A DNA stretch of 64,000 bases from SCBR16-9 sp964537975 (GCA_964537975.1 CAZIDP010000010.1:41932-105931), one strand, 5' to 3'. Positions 26,189 through 36,275 are shown, numbered from the stretch's first letter. The notes: generated by a model from the letters alone, not told the origin. Numbers and translations: made by a program.

Positions 26189-27427
26189 ATGGCTAACTTT
26201 ACTCGACGTGACTTGCTGAAACACGGTGCTGTACTTAGTGGTGGAATGCTGGTAGCTACAAGTACGGTACCTCCTGCCAGTTATTCCTCCGAAACCTCCA
26301 ACATGAAAATTACTGGATTTGATCATTTTCCGGTACTTATCCCCCGCTCTGAAGAAGAGCGTCGGCGTGGTGTATATGATCGATACAGCGTGGCACGTAT
26401 CACAACAACAGACGGCATCACCGGCTATGCCTTTGGTCCAGTAGTACCTTCCTTCCGTGACGAAGCCCGGGATCATGAAGCAGCTTTGGCGCGCATTCGT
26501 GATCTGCTTATCGGAAAGGACCCTTTCGCTATTGAGCTACACCTGGCGAATGGCCTAATTCATTACGGAGTAGTGGAACATGCCCTTTGGGACATTGTCG
26601 GCAAAGCGGCAGGCATGCCGGTACACAAGCTGCTGGGCGGCAACAAGAAAAAAACAAAGTATTACATTACCATGGTCTGGCATGGGCGTGGTGACCAGTC
26701 GCATCTGACACCTGAAGAGCAGGCAGAAGATATTCTATGGTACGCGGAACAAGGATTTAACGCTATAAAAATTCGCTGCTGGCGTGAAAACATTATGGAC
26801 GATGTCGAAATAGCCCGACTGGTCATTCCCAATGCGCCGCCCGGCTTCCGGCTCATGTTTGATCGCACTGCGGAATTTCCCGGTTGGGTATGGAGCTATG
26901 AGCAGGCCTATCAGGTAGCGCGCGGTATGCAAGATGCCGGTGTTTACTGGCTGGAAGAGCCCTTTGAAGTGGGAGATGTCATAAAATCCGCCAAACTGGC
27001 CCATGCCATGGACATGCTGATAGTCGGTGGAGAACATGATCTCGGTACCACACCGTTTGGGGTGTACATGCGCGATCAGGTCTTCGATATCGTCCAGCCC
27101 GATGCCCAATGGTGTGGCGGTATCTCGACGGTGAAAAAAGTTGGAACTCTAGCCCAAGCGCTTGATATTCCCTGTATCCTCCACGGCACGCATTCCCTGA
27201 GTATGTTTGGATGGCTCCAGGCAAATGCCGCACTGACCAACTGCGAGTATCAGGAAATCGGGTTGATTCGTCCGCGCATATTGCCGCACGAGCAATGGGA
27301 ACCTGCACGAGAGCTACTGGATTCGGATGACTTGTTTGAATTTGATACTGAATATCTCACCATCCCGCAAAGCCCGGGGTTGGGAATACCTGTGAATGAA
27401 GACGCCTTGGAAGAATACCGCGTCTGA
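26189..27427 (+). CDS. Tat-exported enolase-superfamily protein
   Basis: 412 residues from ATG 26189, 8 bases behind AGGAGG; the ORF opens earlier without a ribosome site. Twin-arginine leader FTRRDLLKHGAVLS. The C-terminal mandelate-racemase-like barrel carries the metal ligands Asp (MFDRT), Glu (LEEPF) and Glu (GGEHD), and a His in LHGTHSLS. The usual KxK motif is AIKIRCW, so the second Lys is Arg. That variant occurs in some sugar-acid dehydratases; the reaction is not defined here. It is a paralogue of the next gene, 54 bases downstream. Confidence 0.8.
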   Translation: MANFTRRDLLKHGAVLSGGMLVATSTVPPASYSSETSNMKITGFDHFPVLIPRSEEERRRGVYDRYSVARITTTDGITGYAFGPVVPSFRDEARDHEAALARIRDLLIGKDPFAIELHLANGLIHYGVVEHALWDIVGKAAGMPVHKLLGGNKKKTKYYITMVWHGRGDQSHLTPEEQAEDILWYAEQGFNAIKIRCWRENIMDDVEIARLVIPNAPPGFRLMFDRTAEFPGWVWSYEQAYQVARGMQDAGVYWLEEPFEVGDVIKSAKLAHAMDMLIVGGEHDLGTTPFGVYMRDQVFDIVQPDAQWCGGISTVKKVGTLAQALDIPCILHGTHSLSMFGWLQANAALTNCEYQEIGLIRPRILPHEQWEPARELLDSDDLFEFDTEYLTIPQSPGLGIPVNEDALEEYRV

Positions 27428-27481
27428 GCAAAGGCACACAACCAGAATCATGAAATAAAACGCTGTGAGGAATTTATCAAA

Positions 27482-28780
27482 GTGAAACGCAGAGAAATAA
27501 TGATGAGCGCGGCAGCGGGACTGGGTGCTTCCCTGTTGAACATGACCGGCGAATCTCTGGCTGCTCCATTGGTCGATGGACTTGAACGCAACGCCGCGGG
27601 ACGTCGTCCGGACATGACGATAACCGATGTCGAGCAATTTGAAGTCTATGTCAAGGACCAAGATGAAGAAGAGAACCGGGGCGAGGAACGCCGTTTCTAT
27701 GTGTATAAAGTTATGAGCGATGCCGGAATTTCCGGGTATGCCTTTGGCCGCTTTCACCCCTACAGCGATATTCCACGCGTGAAAGAAATCCTGCTCGGAA
27801 AAGACCCCTTCGCACTGGAAGACTTCATCCACGAAGGATTGTGCCACGTAAGCAGTTGGGAAAACGCAATCTGGGACCTCATCGGTAAGGCATGTAACCA
27901 ACCGGTATTTCGCCTGCTCGGTGGTCCCTACCGCGATCGCATAAAACTGTATCTCACCACCGTTTGGCCCGGCAATCCCGATCAGTCGGATGTCTCCTTC
28001 GAACAACAAGCTGAGGACTTATACTACTTCAAACAAAATGGATTTCACGCTGCGAAAATCCGCTGCTGGCGTGAGAATCCCATGGACGATGTCGAAGCCC
28101 TTAAACATATCAAGCGCGCCGTAGGTGATGACTTTCTGGTCATGTTTGATCGTACCGGACAACGCGCGCCCTGGATATGGTCTTACGATCAGGCTTTACA
28201 GGTGAGTCTGGCCATGCAGGAGGAAGGTGCTTACTGGATAGAAGAACCTTTCGAACGCGAAAACTACACCAGCTCTTTCCGCGAACTCATTCCAACCCAT
28301 GAATCCCCATCGTATCATTCCATAGCGCGTTCGGCAAGGCTGCGAGAGGCAGTGGATATTCGTATCACCGGAGGAGAAGGTGATAATGACACGCATATGT
28401 TTGGACAGTATCTGATTAATGGCGCTTTTGACATGCTGCAACCTGATTGTCTGCTGGTAGGCGGTATTCTGACGTCAATCAAAATTGCCATGATGTGTGA
28501 GGCTTTCGATACCGAGTTCATACTACATGGCATTCACGGGTTGCCCGTCGCGGGAAACCTCCAGGTCGACGCCGCATCGTCCTTACCATATATGCAGGAG
28601 TTGGTCATGACTACACCCGGTGTCCTGCCCCAGGAGACCTTGGCTCCAGGAAAGCGACTGCTGCATAATCAAGACGCGCTGCACATTGAAGACGGTTACA
28701 TGCACATCCCGCAAGGTCCCGGGCTTGGCTTGGATATCAATCTGGATGCTTTAGAGCACTACCGCGTCCGCAGGCGTTGA
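27482..28780 (+). CDS. Tat/Sec-exported enolase-superfamily paralogue
   Basis: 432 residues starting with GTG, GAGG 11 bases upstream. N-terminus MKRREIMMSAAAGLGASLLNM is a probable twin-arginine-type or lipoprotein-like leader. The barrel repeats the motifs of the previous protein: AAKIRCWREN (K-x-R), MFDRTG, IEEPF, TGGEGDND and LHGIHGLPV, with an insertion around residues 260-275. Both lack the second catalytic Lys of mandelate racemase. The tandem pair probably arose by duplication. It is the last gene of its unit and convergent with bshA. Confidence 0.75.
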   Translation: MKRREIMMSAAAGLGASLLNMTGESLAAPLVDGLERNAAGRRPDMTITDVEQFEVYVKDQDEEENRGEERRFYVYKVMSDAGISGYAFGRFHPYSDIPRVKEILLGKDPFALEDFIHEGLCHVSSWENAIWDLIGKACNQPVFRLLGGPYRDRIKLYLTTVWPGNPDQSDVSFEQQAEDLYYFKQNGFHAAKIRCWRENPMDDVEALKHIKRAVGDDFLVMFDRTGQRAPWIWSYDQALQVSLAMQEEGAYWIEEPFERENYTSSFRELIPTHESPSYHSIARSARLREAVDIRITGGEGDNDTHMFGQYLINGAFDMLQPDCLLVGGILTSIKIAMMCEAFDTEFILHGIHGLPVAGNLQVDAASSLPYMQELVMTTPGVLPQETLAPGKRLLHNQDALHIEDGYMHIPQGPGLGLDINLDALEHYRVRRR

Positions 28781-28828
28781 TCGTGCCGAGACAAAAGCAA
28801 TACCAAGTTCACTTATTTGTACTCAGGC

Positions 28829-29977
28829 TCAGCCCCACAACTCAGGTGATTTGCCATTGACAGAAGCGGCTACTTGCTCATACAATGTTTCATATTGCTG
28901 TACTATTTTGTCCCGGTTGAATACATTTAATGCACGCTCATGACCTTTATCACCCATCGATTTAGCAAGCGCTTCATCGGTCAGCACACGTATGGCACAA
29001 GCAGCCATGGATTCAATGTCACCGACTTCGCACAAGAAACCCGTTTCTTCATGCACCACGACTTCCATAATTCCACCACTTGCCGTCGCCAGCACCGGAA
29101 CGCCACACGCCATGGCTTCCAAGGGTACCAGCCCAAAACTCTCATGCTCACTGGGCTGAAAAACCAAATCAGCACATGGCAATATATTCTCGATCTGTTC
29201 ATAATTACCCAGATATTTAATACGATCCGAAATCCCCAGTTGCTTGGCTACGCCTTGTGCCGCAAGCCGCTCCGGTCCTTCACCAACCATGATTAAACGC
29301 GCGTTCACCTTTTCCAGCACTTTCTTAAATACACGAACCACATCGGTCACGCGTTTCACCGGCCGGAAATTTGATATGTGCATTATAATTTTTTCATCAT
29401 CTTCAGTGAGCTGACACTTATTAGAGGTATCATTGGAAAACTTGGCCGGATCAATGAAGTTGTATATGGTATGTATGGGTTTTTTAAGCTGAAATTCGCG
29501 TTGGGTCTCCTCTCGAAGCCAGTTTGATACGGCTGTAACCGCGCAACTGTTTTCCATGGCATACTTGGTAATGCGGAAAAACGATGGATCACTTCCGACC
29601 AGGGTAATATCTGTCCCATGCAATGTCGTCACAATTCCGAAACGTTTTTCCGGGACTGTCATCGAACGGGCAAACAGCGTTGCCGCAGCATTCGGTATAG
29701 CATAATGCGCATGCCAGACCTGGATGTCATGTTCTTCCGCGACTTCACAGATGCGTGTAGCAAGTGCCAGCGAATAGGGTGGAAATCGAAACAGCGGATA
29801 CGACAAGACATCGACATAATGAAAGCTGATATTCTTATAAAATCCAGTCAAGCGAAACGGAGGCTCCAAGGTAACAAAGTGGATTTCGTGACCACGCTCT
29901 GCCAATGCGATACCCAGCTCCGTTGCAAGTATCCCGCTACCACCTGCTGTCGGGTGACATGTAATTCCAATCTTCAT
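28829..29977 (-). CDS. bshA: BshA glycosyltransferase (N-acetylglucosaminyl-L-malate synthase)
   Basis: 382 residues. First step of bacillithiol synthesis: UDP-GlcNAc plus L-malate gives GlcNAc-malate. MKIGITCHPTAGGSGILATELG is the N-terminal GT4 loop, HAHYAIPNAA and TTLHGTDITLVG follow, and FQPSEHESFGLVPLEAMACG is the UDP-binding E-x(7)-E motif near residue 280. AAGGA precedes ATG. It follows bshB1 with 59 bases between, with bshC further upstream, so the three steps sit in one leftward unit. Confidence 0.9.
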   Translation of the reverse strand: MKIGITCHPTAGGSGILATELGIALAERGHEIHFVTLEPPFRLTGFYKNISFHYVDVLSYPLFRFPPYSLALATRICEVAEEHDIQVWHAHYAIPNAAATLFARSMTVPEKRFGIVTTLHGTDITLVGSDPSFFRITKYAMENSCAVTAVSNWLREETQREFQLKKPIHTIYNFIDPAKFSNDTSNKCQLTEDDEKIIMHISNFRPVKRVTDVVRVFKKVLEKVNARLIMVGEGPERLAAQGVAKQLGISDRIKYLGNYEQIENILPCADLVFQPSEHESFGLVPLEAMACGVPVLATASGGIMEVVVHEETGFLCEVGDIESMAACAIRVLTDEALAKSMGDKGHERALNVFNRDKIVQQYETLYEQVAASVNGKSPELWG

Positions 29978-30036
29978 GATACTATATCCTTAAAGTTTCA
30001 ACGAATCCCAGATCGGAATCGTACTCGAATATGTTT

Positions 30037-30753
30037 TTATTCCTGTAAATCGGATTCCCAAGGCAAGTTTACGCCCAATGGCAATTCTGTATACAGTGGT
30101 TCGCCAAATTCAACTCCAATTCGTCGGCCCCAGAAACGTGCTCGTACTTCAATATCATCCCAGAAAGCTTTTGATGAAACATGTGTTTCCACCCCGGAAT
30201 AGCCCGGATGGTACAATTGCGAAACATACGCACATAGCGCATTTATTTTCTGCGTATAAGTTTCTGAAACATTCACTACCAAGGTCGGAGTAGTCAGCGA
30301 CTCATAATAGGCATGATAATAATATATGCGTTCAGCACGATGCGGTGGCACATCGGTTTTCAACTTGTGTAATCCTGACAAGAAGTGCGCGTCCCGCACC
30401 AGGGCATGCGCCACACTATGATCCGGATGACGGTCCGGTGCCATGGGAGCAAATATAAATAGTGGAGTGAAACGCCGGATACAGGCAACAATTTCAAGAC
30501 GTTGTGCTTCGTTATTTTCCAGTTTACTGTCCGGTAATTCCAGACAGACACGTTCTTTTATTCCTAAAATTTTACCAGATTCCGCGGCTTCTAACCTGCG
30601 CTCTTCAACAGTCCCGCGACTGGACATCTCCCCCGCAGTCATATCAGCTATAGTGACTGCATGCCCACCTCCAGTCAACTTGGCAATGATCCCGCCAACT
30701 CCCAGTTCTGCATCATCCGGATGCGCACCAAACACCAATATATTGCTGCTCAT
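30037..30753 (-). CDS. bshB1: BshB1-type bacillithiol N-deacetylase
   Basis: 238 residues; PIG-L/LmbE zinc deacetylase family. Removes the acetyl group of GlcNAc-malate. Motifs GAHPDDAELGVGG (the HPDD zinc/catalytic motif, residues ~10-22), SRGTVEERRLEAAESG, and PDRHPDHSVAH with the third zinc ligand. Its ATG overlaps the bshC stop (ATGA), so the two are translationally coupled. Position between bshC and bshA supports BshB1 over other LmbE deacetylases. Confidence 0.88.
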   Translation of the reverse strand: MSSNILVFGAHPDDAELGVGGIIAKLTGGGHAVTIADMTAGEMSSRGTVEERRLEAAESGKILGIKERVCLELPDSKLENNEAQRLEIVACIRRFTPLFIFAPMAPDRHPDHSVAHALVRDAHFLSGLHKLKTDVPPHRAERIYYYHAYYESLTTPTLVVNVSETYTQKINALCAYVSQLYHPGYSGVETHVSSKAFWDDIEVRARFWGRRIGVEFGEPLYTELPLGVNLPWESDLQE

Positions 30754-32321
30754 AGAATTATTTCCTGTGTCTCATTACTCACTGGATTTATCGTGGCTAT
30801 CAAATGTGGTATGAGATCGATTCCATGCTCAAACAGAAATGAAAAAATATTGAGCACCCGTTCTTGAGGCTTTCCGAGTGGTGCAATCACATTGCACATA
30901 CGCGTCACATGAGTGCAAACAGTGCGATTCCTTTCAATATCACCACGCAGGAGACCACGCTTGAGTTTTTCCAGATGATATTCAAAAGCTTTATGAAATA
31001 AACGCACCTGTTGCTGTGCGCGTTCCTGGGTTGGTGACATTTGCTGCAGTGCCTCCCGCAAGCTGCCGACTTGTGCACGAAGCGAGGTTTCATGTCGATA
31101 GAAATGCTCCAAAGAAGCGAGTGTTGGCATTGAGGTCAGCGCCTGGGCTTCCAATTCTGTGTGCGGTCGGGTAAAGTCGGCATCTTGAAGGGCATAATCT
31201 GTCTGTAAACGAGCAACCGATTGCGGAAGAAGGAGTGCTCTGGCACGTGGATAAACTATCGGCATAGAATATTTATAGTGTTCAAACAAGGGTTTTAATT
31301 GTGCCCAATATGCAAGCTCACCCGGACCTGCCACATAACATCGCGTTGGAAATAAGGCTTGTTGAACTATACAGCGCAAAGCAACATTCGGACTGAATTG
31401 CTCTGGTAGACTGTTTAGCATATGCTCCAATTCAACGGGAGTACATCGCAGTTGTTCTTCTGGTATGTAGTAATAACCATCTCGAAACAACACTTTCCTT
31501 CGTCTGCCACCCATGTACAGAAAAAAATTACATTCATGTTCCGCTTTCACTACTTGCGCATCATACCCCAATGCTTTCAAGGCTTGACCGGTTTCGTTCA
31601 GCAGTTCAGTACTTTTGAGTGGTGTGGCAATATCATGCGCGATAACTGGTTTTGCGCATTCGCGTGCTGCGTCCAGGTGGGGTGAAAAAATACACAATGG
31701 CGTATTGCGAAAAAGTACTGCCATTAATCTAGCATGCCAGTCCGACAATGATGCTGCGTCATTCAACGTATCCAGCAACAAATCACGAATCTCTTCACCG
31801 ACATCTGAAAATCGCACGACGCGACTGATTTGATCTACAACCTCTTTTAAAGAAGATTCCAAAGGCATCCGAAACATCGGCAAGCCAGAAAATGCTCCGA
31901 ATCCATCTTCAGCAATTTCGTAACGGTGCGTAAAAACAGTATGGTTGCGTGTCAGAAAATGGGAACTACGTACTTCTTCAAAATCATGATCATCACTTGC
32001 AACCCAATAGACAGGAAGATGGGGTATGCCTGTTCGTAATTCGCATTCCTGTGCCAAACGTATAGCCGAAATGGCTTTATAGATAGTGTACAGCGGGCCT
32101 GTGAACATACCTGGTTGCTGACCGGTAACAATGACCCACTCATTGCCTGTAATTTTGCGATCCAGACCGAGATACCCCTGATAGGATCGCAACGCTTCCA
32201 GCAATGCAGGATTCCATACCGGCCTTGCTGAATCATTATTAAACAACGCCTCAGGTGATTTCGCGTAAAAAGCCATCAACTGTGCATCTCTGGCCATATA
32301 TGATTGCAAGAACGTAGACAT
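30750..32321 (-). CDS. bshC: BshC, bacillithiol cysteine-adding enzyme
   Basis: 523 residues from ATG 32321, 5 bases behind GAGG; an in-frame codon at 32342 is less likely. Last step of bacillithiol synthesis, joining Cys to GlcN-malate. FAMILY features: VIVTGQQPGMFTGPLYTIYKAISAI is split here as TGQQPGMFTGPL then YTIYKAISAI (nucleotide-binding-like), PVYWVASDDHDFEEV, and LVAGPGELAYWAQLKP-like CYVAGPGELAYW. The methyltransferase gene ends 7 bases upstream, and bshB1 overlaps the stop. Confidence 0.9.
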   Translation of the reverse strand: MSTFLQSYMARDAQLMAFYAKSPEALFNNDSARPVWNPALLEALRSYQGYLGLDRKITGNEWVIVTGQQPGMFTGPLYTIYKAISAIRLAQECELRTGIPHLPVYWVASDDHDFEEVRSSHFLTRNHTVFTHRYEIAEDGFGAFSGLPMFRMPLESSLKEVVDQISRVVRFSDVGEEIRDLLLDTLNDAASLSDWHARLMAVLFRNTPLCIFSPHLDAARECAKPVIAHDIATPLKSTELLNETGQALKALGYDAQVVKAEHECNFFLYMGGRRRKVLFRDGYYYIPEEQLRCTPVELEHMLNSLPEQFSPNVALRCIVQQALFPTRCYVAGPGELAYWAQLKPLFEHYKYSMPIVYPRARALLLPQSVARLQTDYALQDADFTRPHTELEAQALTSMPTLASLEHFYRHETSLRAQVGSLREALQQMSPTQERAQQQVRLFHKAFEYHLEKLKRGLLRGDIERNRTVCTHVTRMCNVIAPLGKPQERVLNIFSFLFEHGIDLIPHLIATINPVSNETQEIIL

Positions 32322-32328
32322 AACTACC

Positions 32329-33081
32329 TCAGGATTCTGCAACTATTATCATGCGTGGTGATTCTTCGGTCAAGGGAGCACCTGTGTAATCGCCAAAAAA
32401 CAAGCGCACTTTCAAACCTGCATCGGACATATAAGCGCTGATTTCATTGGCTGTAAATAATCGTACCGATTCTTTTATCTCCTGAACCACACCTTCTGAA
32501 TTTACAATCCGGGTATGCTTGTTCACCCGATGCGTTTCTTCGTCAATCCAACGGTTTTCTTCAATGGAAAAACCGGCCATAATTCTTTGTGAGTCCGGCA
32601 CCAATGTCTTACGGATAGAATTTACGTTGATATGGTCCATGAACAACAGACCACCTGGCTTTAATGCAAATTGAATTCCGCGTAAAACAGAAATGTTTTC
32701 CGTCATATCCAGAAAGTACCCAAAACTGGTAAAGAAATTTACAATGACATCAAAACATTTATGAAAAGGTATATTGCGCATATCTGCACGAAGCAACCGG
32801 GCATTCTCACCTAGCGATTTACAGGCTTTTTTAAGCAGTTCGTTTGAATAATCCAAACCATATAGTTGCGCAGTACAGTTGCTTAAATGAGCAAGATGAC
32901 GACCGGTTCCGCAACAGAGATCAAGTAAACGTGTTTGTGAATGTATAGACAAAACTTCAGCGGCAAATTCAGCTTCTGGTTTCGCTGCTTCAAGACTTCG
33001 ATGTCCATATAATACCGGGTACAGATCGTCGAATGCATTCGCGAACCAATTGACATCAATAGTCTTATCATTTAATGGCAA
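32329..33081 (-). CDS. SAM-dependent methyltransferase of the bacillithiol cluster
   Basis: 250 residues, starting with TTG 33081 behind GAGG. Class I methyltransferase: LLDLCCGTGRHLAHLS is motif I (GxGxG variant, ~residue 50-60), YGLDYSNELLKKAC and LLRADMRNIPF motifs II/III, NFFTSFGYF motif IV. It is the first gene of a leftward unit with bshC (7 bases), bshB1 and bshA. Some Chlorobi make N-methyl-bacillithiol with a SAM methyltransferase (NmbA), so this gene is a candidate for methylating bacillithiol; sequence identity with NmbA was not checked. It could also be a general small-molecule methyltransferase. Confidence 0.7.
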   Translation of the reverse strand: MPLNDKTIDVNWFANAFDDLYPVLYGHRSLEAAKPEAEFAAEVLSIHSQTRLLDLCCGTGRHLAHLSNCTAQLYGLDYSNELLKKACKSLGENARLLRADMRNIPFHKCFDVIVNFFTSFGYFLDMTENISVLRGIQFALKPGGLLFMDHINVNSIRKTLVPDSQRIMAGFSIEENRWIDEETHRVNKHTRIVNSEGVVQEIKESVRLFTANEISAYMSDAGLKVRLFFGDYTGAPLTEESPRMIIVAES

Positions 33082-33169
33082 ACCAGCAACCTCTTCCTCT
33101 TATAAACGTTATACTGTTATCGGTTATTAATTGGTAACAGATACACCAATTATACACATTAGCAAACCA

Positions 33170-34651
33170 CTACAACATTTCTCCAATGGTATGCAGTTCC
33201 ATAAGGTTGGTTCGTCCACCAACCGTCATTGGAGACCCGGCTACAATAATAACTGTTTCACCTTGCAACACTAAATTATGCTCCAATAAAAGTTTTTCAA
33301 CCCGTATCGATAACTCATCAACACGATCAAAGTCATCTGTCTTCAACGCATTAATACCCCACATCAGGGCACATTTCCTTAACGTACTTTCCGAATTGGT
33401 TATTGCGGTAATTCGAGAAGCTGGACGATGCCGGGCCATTGCCAATGCAGTATAGCCTGTCTTGGTGAAACAAATGATGCGCTTGATATCAAGCATTTCT
33501 GCCAGGCGGCACACTGCCAGTCCCATCGCATCGGCAAATGAATCAATACGTACCTGGCTCCGGCGTTCACGTCGTACACGCAATTTTTCTTCTACTATCT
33601 GCCGTTGTGCCCGACGTTCTTCCTGCGGAATTGTGGCAAGGGAATTGTCTGTCTTGAACGCAATTCTGGCCATAACGGCACAAGTTTCTACCGGGTAACG
33701 TCCTGCGGCAGTCTCACCTGACAACATTACCGCATCGGTACCATCCAATATTGCACTACTGACATCAGCAACTTCAGCCCGGGTTGGCCGTGGATGATTT
33801 ATCATAGACTCCAGCATCTGCGTTGCGGTAATAACGGGTACGCCCATTTCATTGCATTGATGGATAAGTCGCTTCTGAATTACTGGAACTTCTTCAAAAT
33901 CCACTTCAACACCGAGGTCGCCACGCGCTACCATTACCGCATCACTGAGTGTAACGATCTCTTCAAAACATTCTAAAGCTTCGGGACGCTCTATTTTTGC
34001 GATGATACCTGTTTCGGCTCCGGATTCATCAATAATCTTCCGTAAACATCGGATATCATCCGGTCTGCGCACAAAGGACAGTGCGATGTAGTCCACACCA
34101 AGCTTCAACCCAAAATCAATGTCTGATAAATCTTTTTCGGTCAATGAAGCCTCAGTTATGTCTACACCGGGTAAATTTATTCCCTTATGCGCTCCCAATG
34201 TACCACCGCGAATGACAACACAATGAATATCGGGTGGTTCTATGGTACGAACTTGAACTTCCAGACTACCATCAGATATCAGGATTCTATCACCGGGATG
34301 AACATCATTGGCCAGGTTCTTATAGGTCGTTGAAACTCGGAAGGCGTCACCAGGACAATTCTCAGTAGATATAACGAAATCATCTCCTTCGACCAATTCT
34401 ACAAAAGTTGTACCTTCCAAATGACCAGTACGGATTTTGGGCCCTTGCAAGTCCATCATGATGGCTAAATTCTTATCGAGAGATAAAGCAGCAGTGCGAA
34501 TTTTATTGTATCGGGCAAGGTGTTCTTCATGAGAACCATGAGAGAAGTTCAATCGGGCTACATTCATACCGGCCCGGATCAGGTTCTCCAGACATTCGGG
34601 AGAATCTGAAGCCGGACCGATGGTACAAACAATTTTGGTGCGGCGATCCAT
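33170..34651 (-). CDS. pyk: pyruvate kinase
   Basis: 493 residues. Converts phosphoenolpyruvate and ADP to pyruvate and ATP. The start TKIVCTIGPASDSPECLE, NVARLNFSHGSHE, IMMDLQGPKIRTG, IIAKIERPEALE (catalytic Lys), MVARGDLGVE and the MLESMI region are classical. The C-terminal allosteric domain (~residues 360-493) is present: a normal-length enzyme. The gene begins 6 bases after lysC ends and is probably co-transcribed, a coupling of glycolysis and aspartate-family synthesis. Confidence 0.95.
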   Translation of the reverse strand: MDRRTKIVCTIGPASDSPECLENLIRAGMNVARLNFSHGSHEEHLARYNKIRTAALSLDKNLAIMMDLQGPKIRTGHLEGTTFVELVEGDDFVISTENCPGDAFRVSTTYKNLANDVHPGDRILISDGSLEVQVRTIEPPDIHCVVIRGGTLGAHKGINLPGVDITEASLTEKDLSDIDFGLKLGVDYIALSFVRRPDDIRCLRKIIDESGAETGIIAKIERPEALECFEEIVTLSDAVMVARGDLGVEVDFEEVPVIQKRLIHQCNEMGVPVITATQMLESMINHPRPTRAEVADVSSAILDGTDAVMLSGETAAGRYPVETCAVMARIAFKTDNSLATIPQEERRAQRQIVEEKLRVRRERRSQVRIDSFADAMGLAVCRLAEMLDIKRIICFTKTGYTALAMARHRPASRITAITNSESTLRKCALMWGINALKTDDFDRVDELSIRVEKLLLEHNLVLQGETVIIVAGSPMTVGGRTNLMELHTIGEML

Positions 34652-34657
34652 CCGCTA

Positions 34658-35995
34658 TTAATTCCAATCCAGGAATGCGTTATAGATCGCTTCTAAGGCA
34701 TTGGCAAGGTCTTTTTCAGCAACCCCAATTATGATATTCATCTCGGATGAGCCCTGATCAATGACTTGGATATTCACCTTGGCTTCCGCTAGCGCGGTAC
34801 ACAGACGCCCTGCCACACCTATGTGATGGTTCATTCCCTGGCCCACTGTTGCTATCATCGCCAGCCCGCTCTCAATATTAATTTCATCCGGTTCACATCG
34901 AGACTTGATGAATTCTACCAGGTCTTCCCCTTTACCATTTAATTCATCATCTTTTATGATGACAGATATGGTATCAATGCCAGTCGGCATATGCTCCCAG
35001 CTTATACCATTTTCTTCAAGAACCTGGAGTACCTTGAAACCAAAACCACGTTCCTTGTTCATCAAGGTCTTTTCAATATTGATCATGGAAAACCCAGGTT
35101 GACCAGCAATACCACAGACAGGATGTTCACTTGTCCGTTCCGATACAATCATTGTTCCTGGATTATTTGGTTCCCACGTATTACGAATTTGAATGGGAAT
35201 TCCTACATCACGGACAGGATAGATGGCTTCATCATGTAATACCGTCGCTCCCATATAGGACAACTCTCGTAATTCCTTGTAGGTGACTTCCTCAATACGT
35301 TTTGCATTTTGCACAACACGTGGGTCCGCCATTCGAAAACCAGAAACATCCGTCCAGTTTTCATACAGAGAAGAGCCAGAAGCTCTTGCCACAATCGAAC
35401 CAGTAACATCACTTCCGCCACGCGAAAACGTTTTAATACGACCATCCGGCAATGAACCATAAAAACCTGGCACTATAAACATGCCCTCACTTTTCAATTG
35501 TGTTCCTAATAATTGAAAACTGATTGGGTCCAGTCGTCCATTTTTTGTAAATTTGATATAGTCAGCCGGATCAATAAATGTTGCATTCAAAAAGCTAGCC
35601 AGCAATCGACCATTTATATATTCACCACGCGAAGCCATATAATCGGGTTTTGCATGTGGATGGGTTTCCGGTGAATCAGCCAGTCCCGAAAGCTGATCGT
35701 CAATATCGTCCAGTATGGCGTGAATATCAAATGTGACGTTAAGATCATCAGCCAACTGTTTAAATCGTTCTGCGATAATCTGTTTGGGTTCGGCCGGGTC
35801 CAGTCCCTGCAAGGTGACACTATGCCAAGCGTACAACAAATCGGTGATTTTACGGTCTTTCGGATCACGTTTCCCGGGAGCCGATGGCACAATAAATCGT
35901 CTATCGGGATTAGCCCTTATAATCCGTTCCACTTGTATCACGCACGCCGCATCAGCAAGTGAAGTACCACCAAATTTACAGGTAATTCCGCTCAT
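34658..35995 (-). CDS. lysC: aspartate kinase
   Basis: 445 residues; monofunctional ATP-dependent phosphorylation of aspartate, first step to lysine, threonine and methionine. CKFGGTSLAD is the N-terminal motif; FSRGGSDVTGSIVA the aspartate-site loop around residue 180; ACT domains lie in the last ~130 residues (IATVGQGMNHHIGVAGRL and NIQVIDQGSSEMNIIIGV, two ACT units), so it is probably feedback-inhibited. GGAG lies 10 bases before the ATG. It heads a two-gene leftward unit with pyk. Confidence 0.93.
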   Translation of the reverse strand: MSGITCKFGGTSLADAACVIQVERIIRANPDRRFIVPSAPGKRDPKDRKITDLLYAWHSVTLQGLDPAEPKQIIAERFKQLADDLNVTFDIHAILDDIDDQLSGLADSPETHPHAKPDYMASRGEYINGRLLASFLNATFIDPADYIKFTKNGRLDPISFQLLGTQLKSEGMFIVPGFYGSLPDGRIKTFSRGGSDVTGSIVARASGSSLYENWTDVSGFRMADPRVVQNAKRIEEVTYKELRELSYMGATVLHDEAIYPVRDVGIPIQIRNTWEPNNPGTMIVSERTSEHPVCGIAGQPGFSMINIEKTLMNKERGFGFKVLQVLEENGISWEHMPTGIDTISVIIKDDELNGKGEDLVEFIKSRCEPDEINIESGLAMIATVGQGMNHHIGVAGRLCTALAEAKVNIQVIDQGSSEMNIIIGVAEKDLANALEAIYNAFLDWN

Positions 35996-36275
35996 TAAAC
36001 AAAGTCTCCTATTCTACCGGCAATAAGTTATGAATTGGGGAATACTACAATGTTGTCTGGTATCCATCCGAATTATAGTACAAGCATTTTAGCTTGCATC
36101 TCTCTGTATCAAGAAATATGCAAAAAGTATTGTGAGGCATTTCCATCTGCATGCGTCCATGAATCAAGTTTTCTCATACCAAGAAATTGTAGGCAAACTG
36201 AGCATGCAACCAACAACATGTGTAGATAGACAATAGCACTTACCAGAAGTATACGAAGCCTGATTCAACTCATAT

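Noticed and set aside
36035..36229. 64-residue open frame upstream of lysC
   Set aside because: No ribosome site and no recognisable family; left out.
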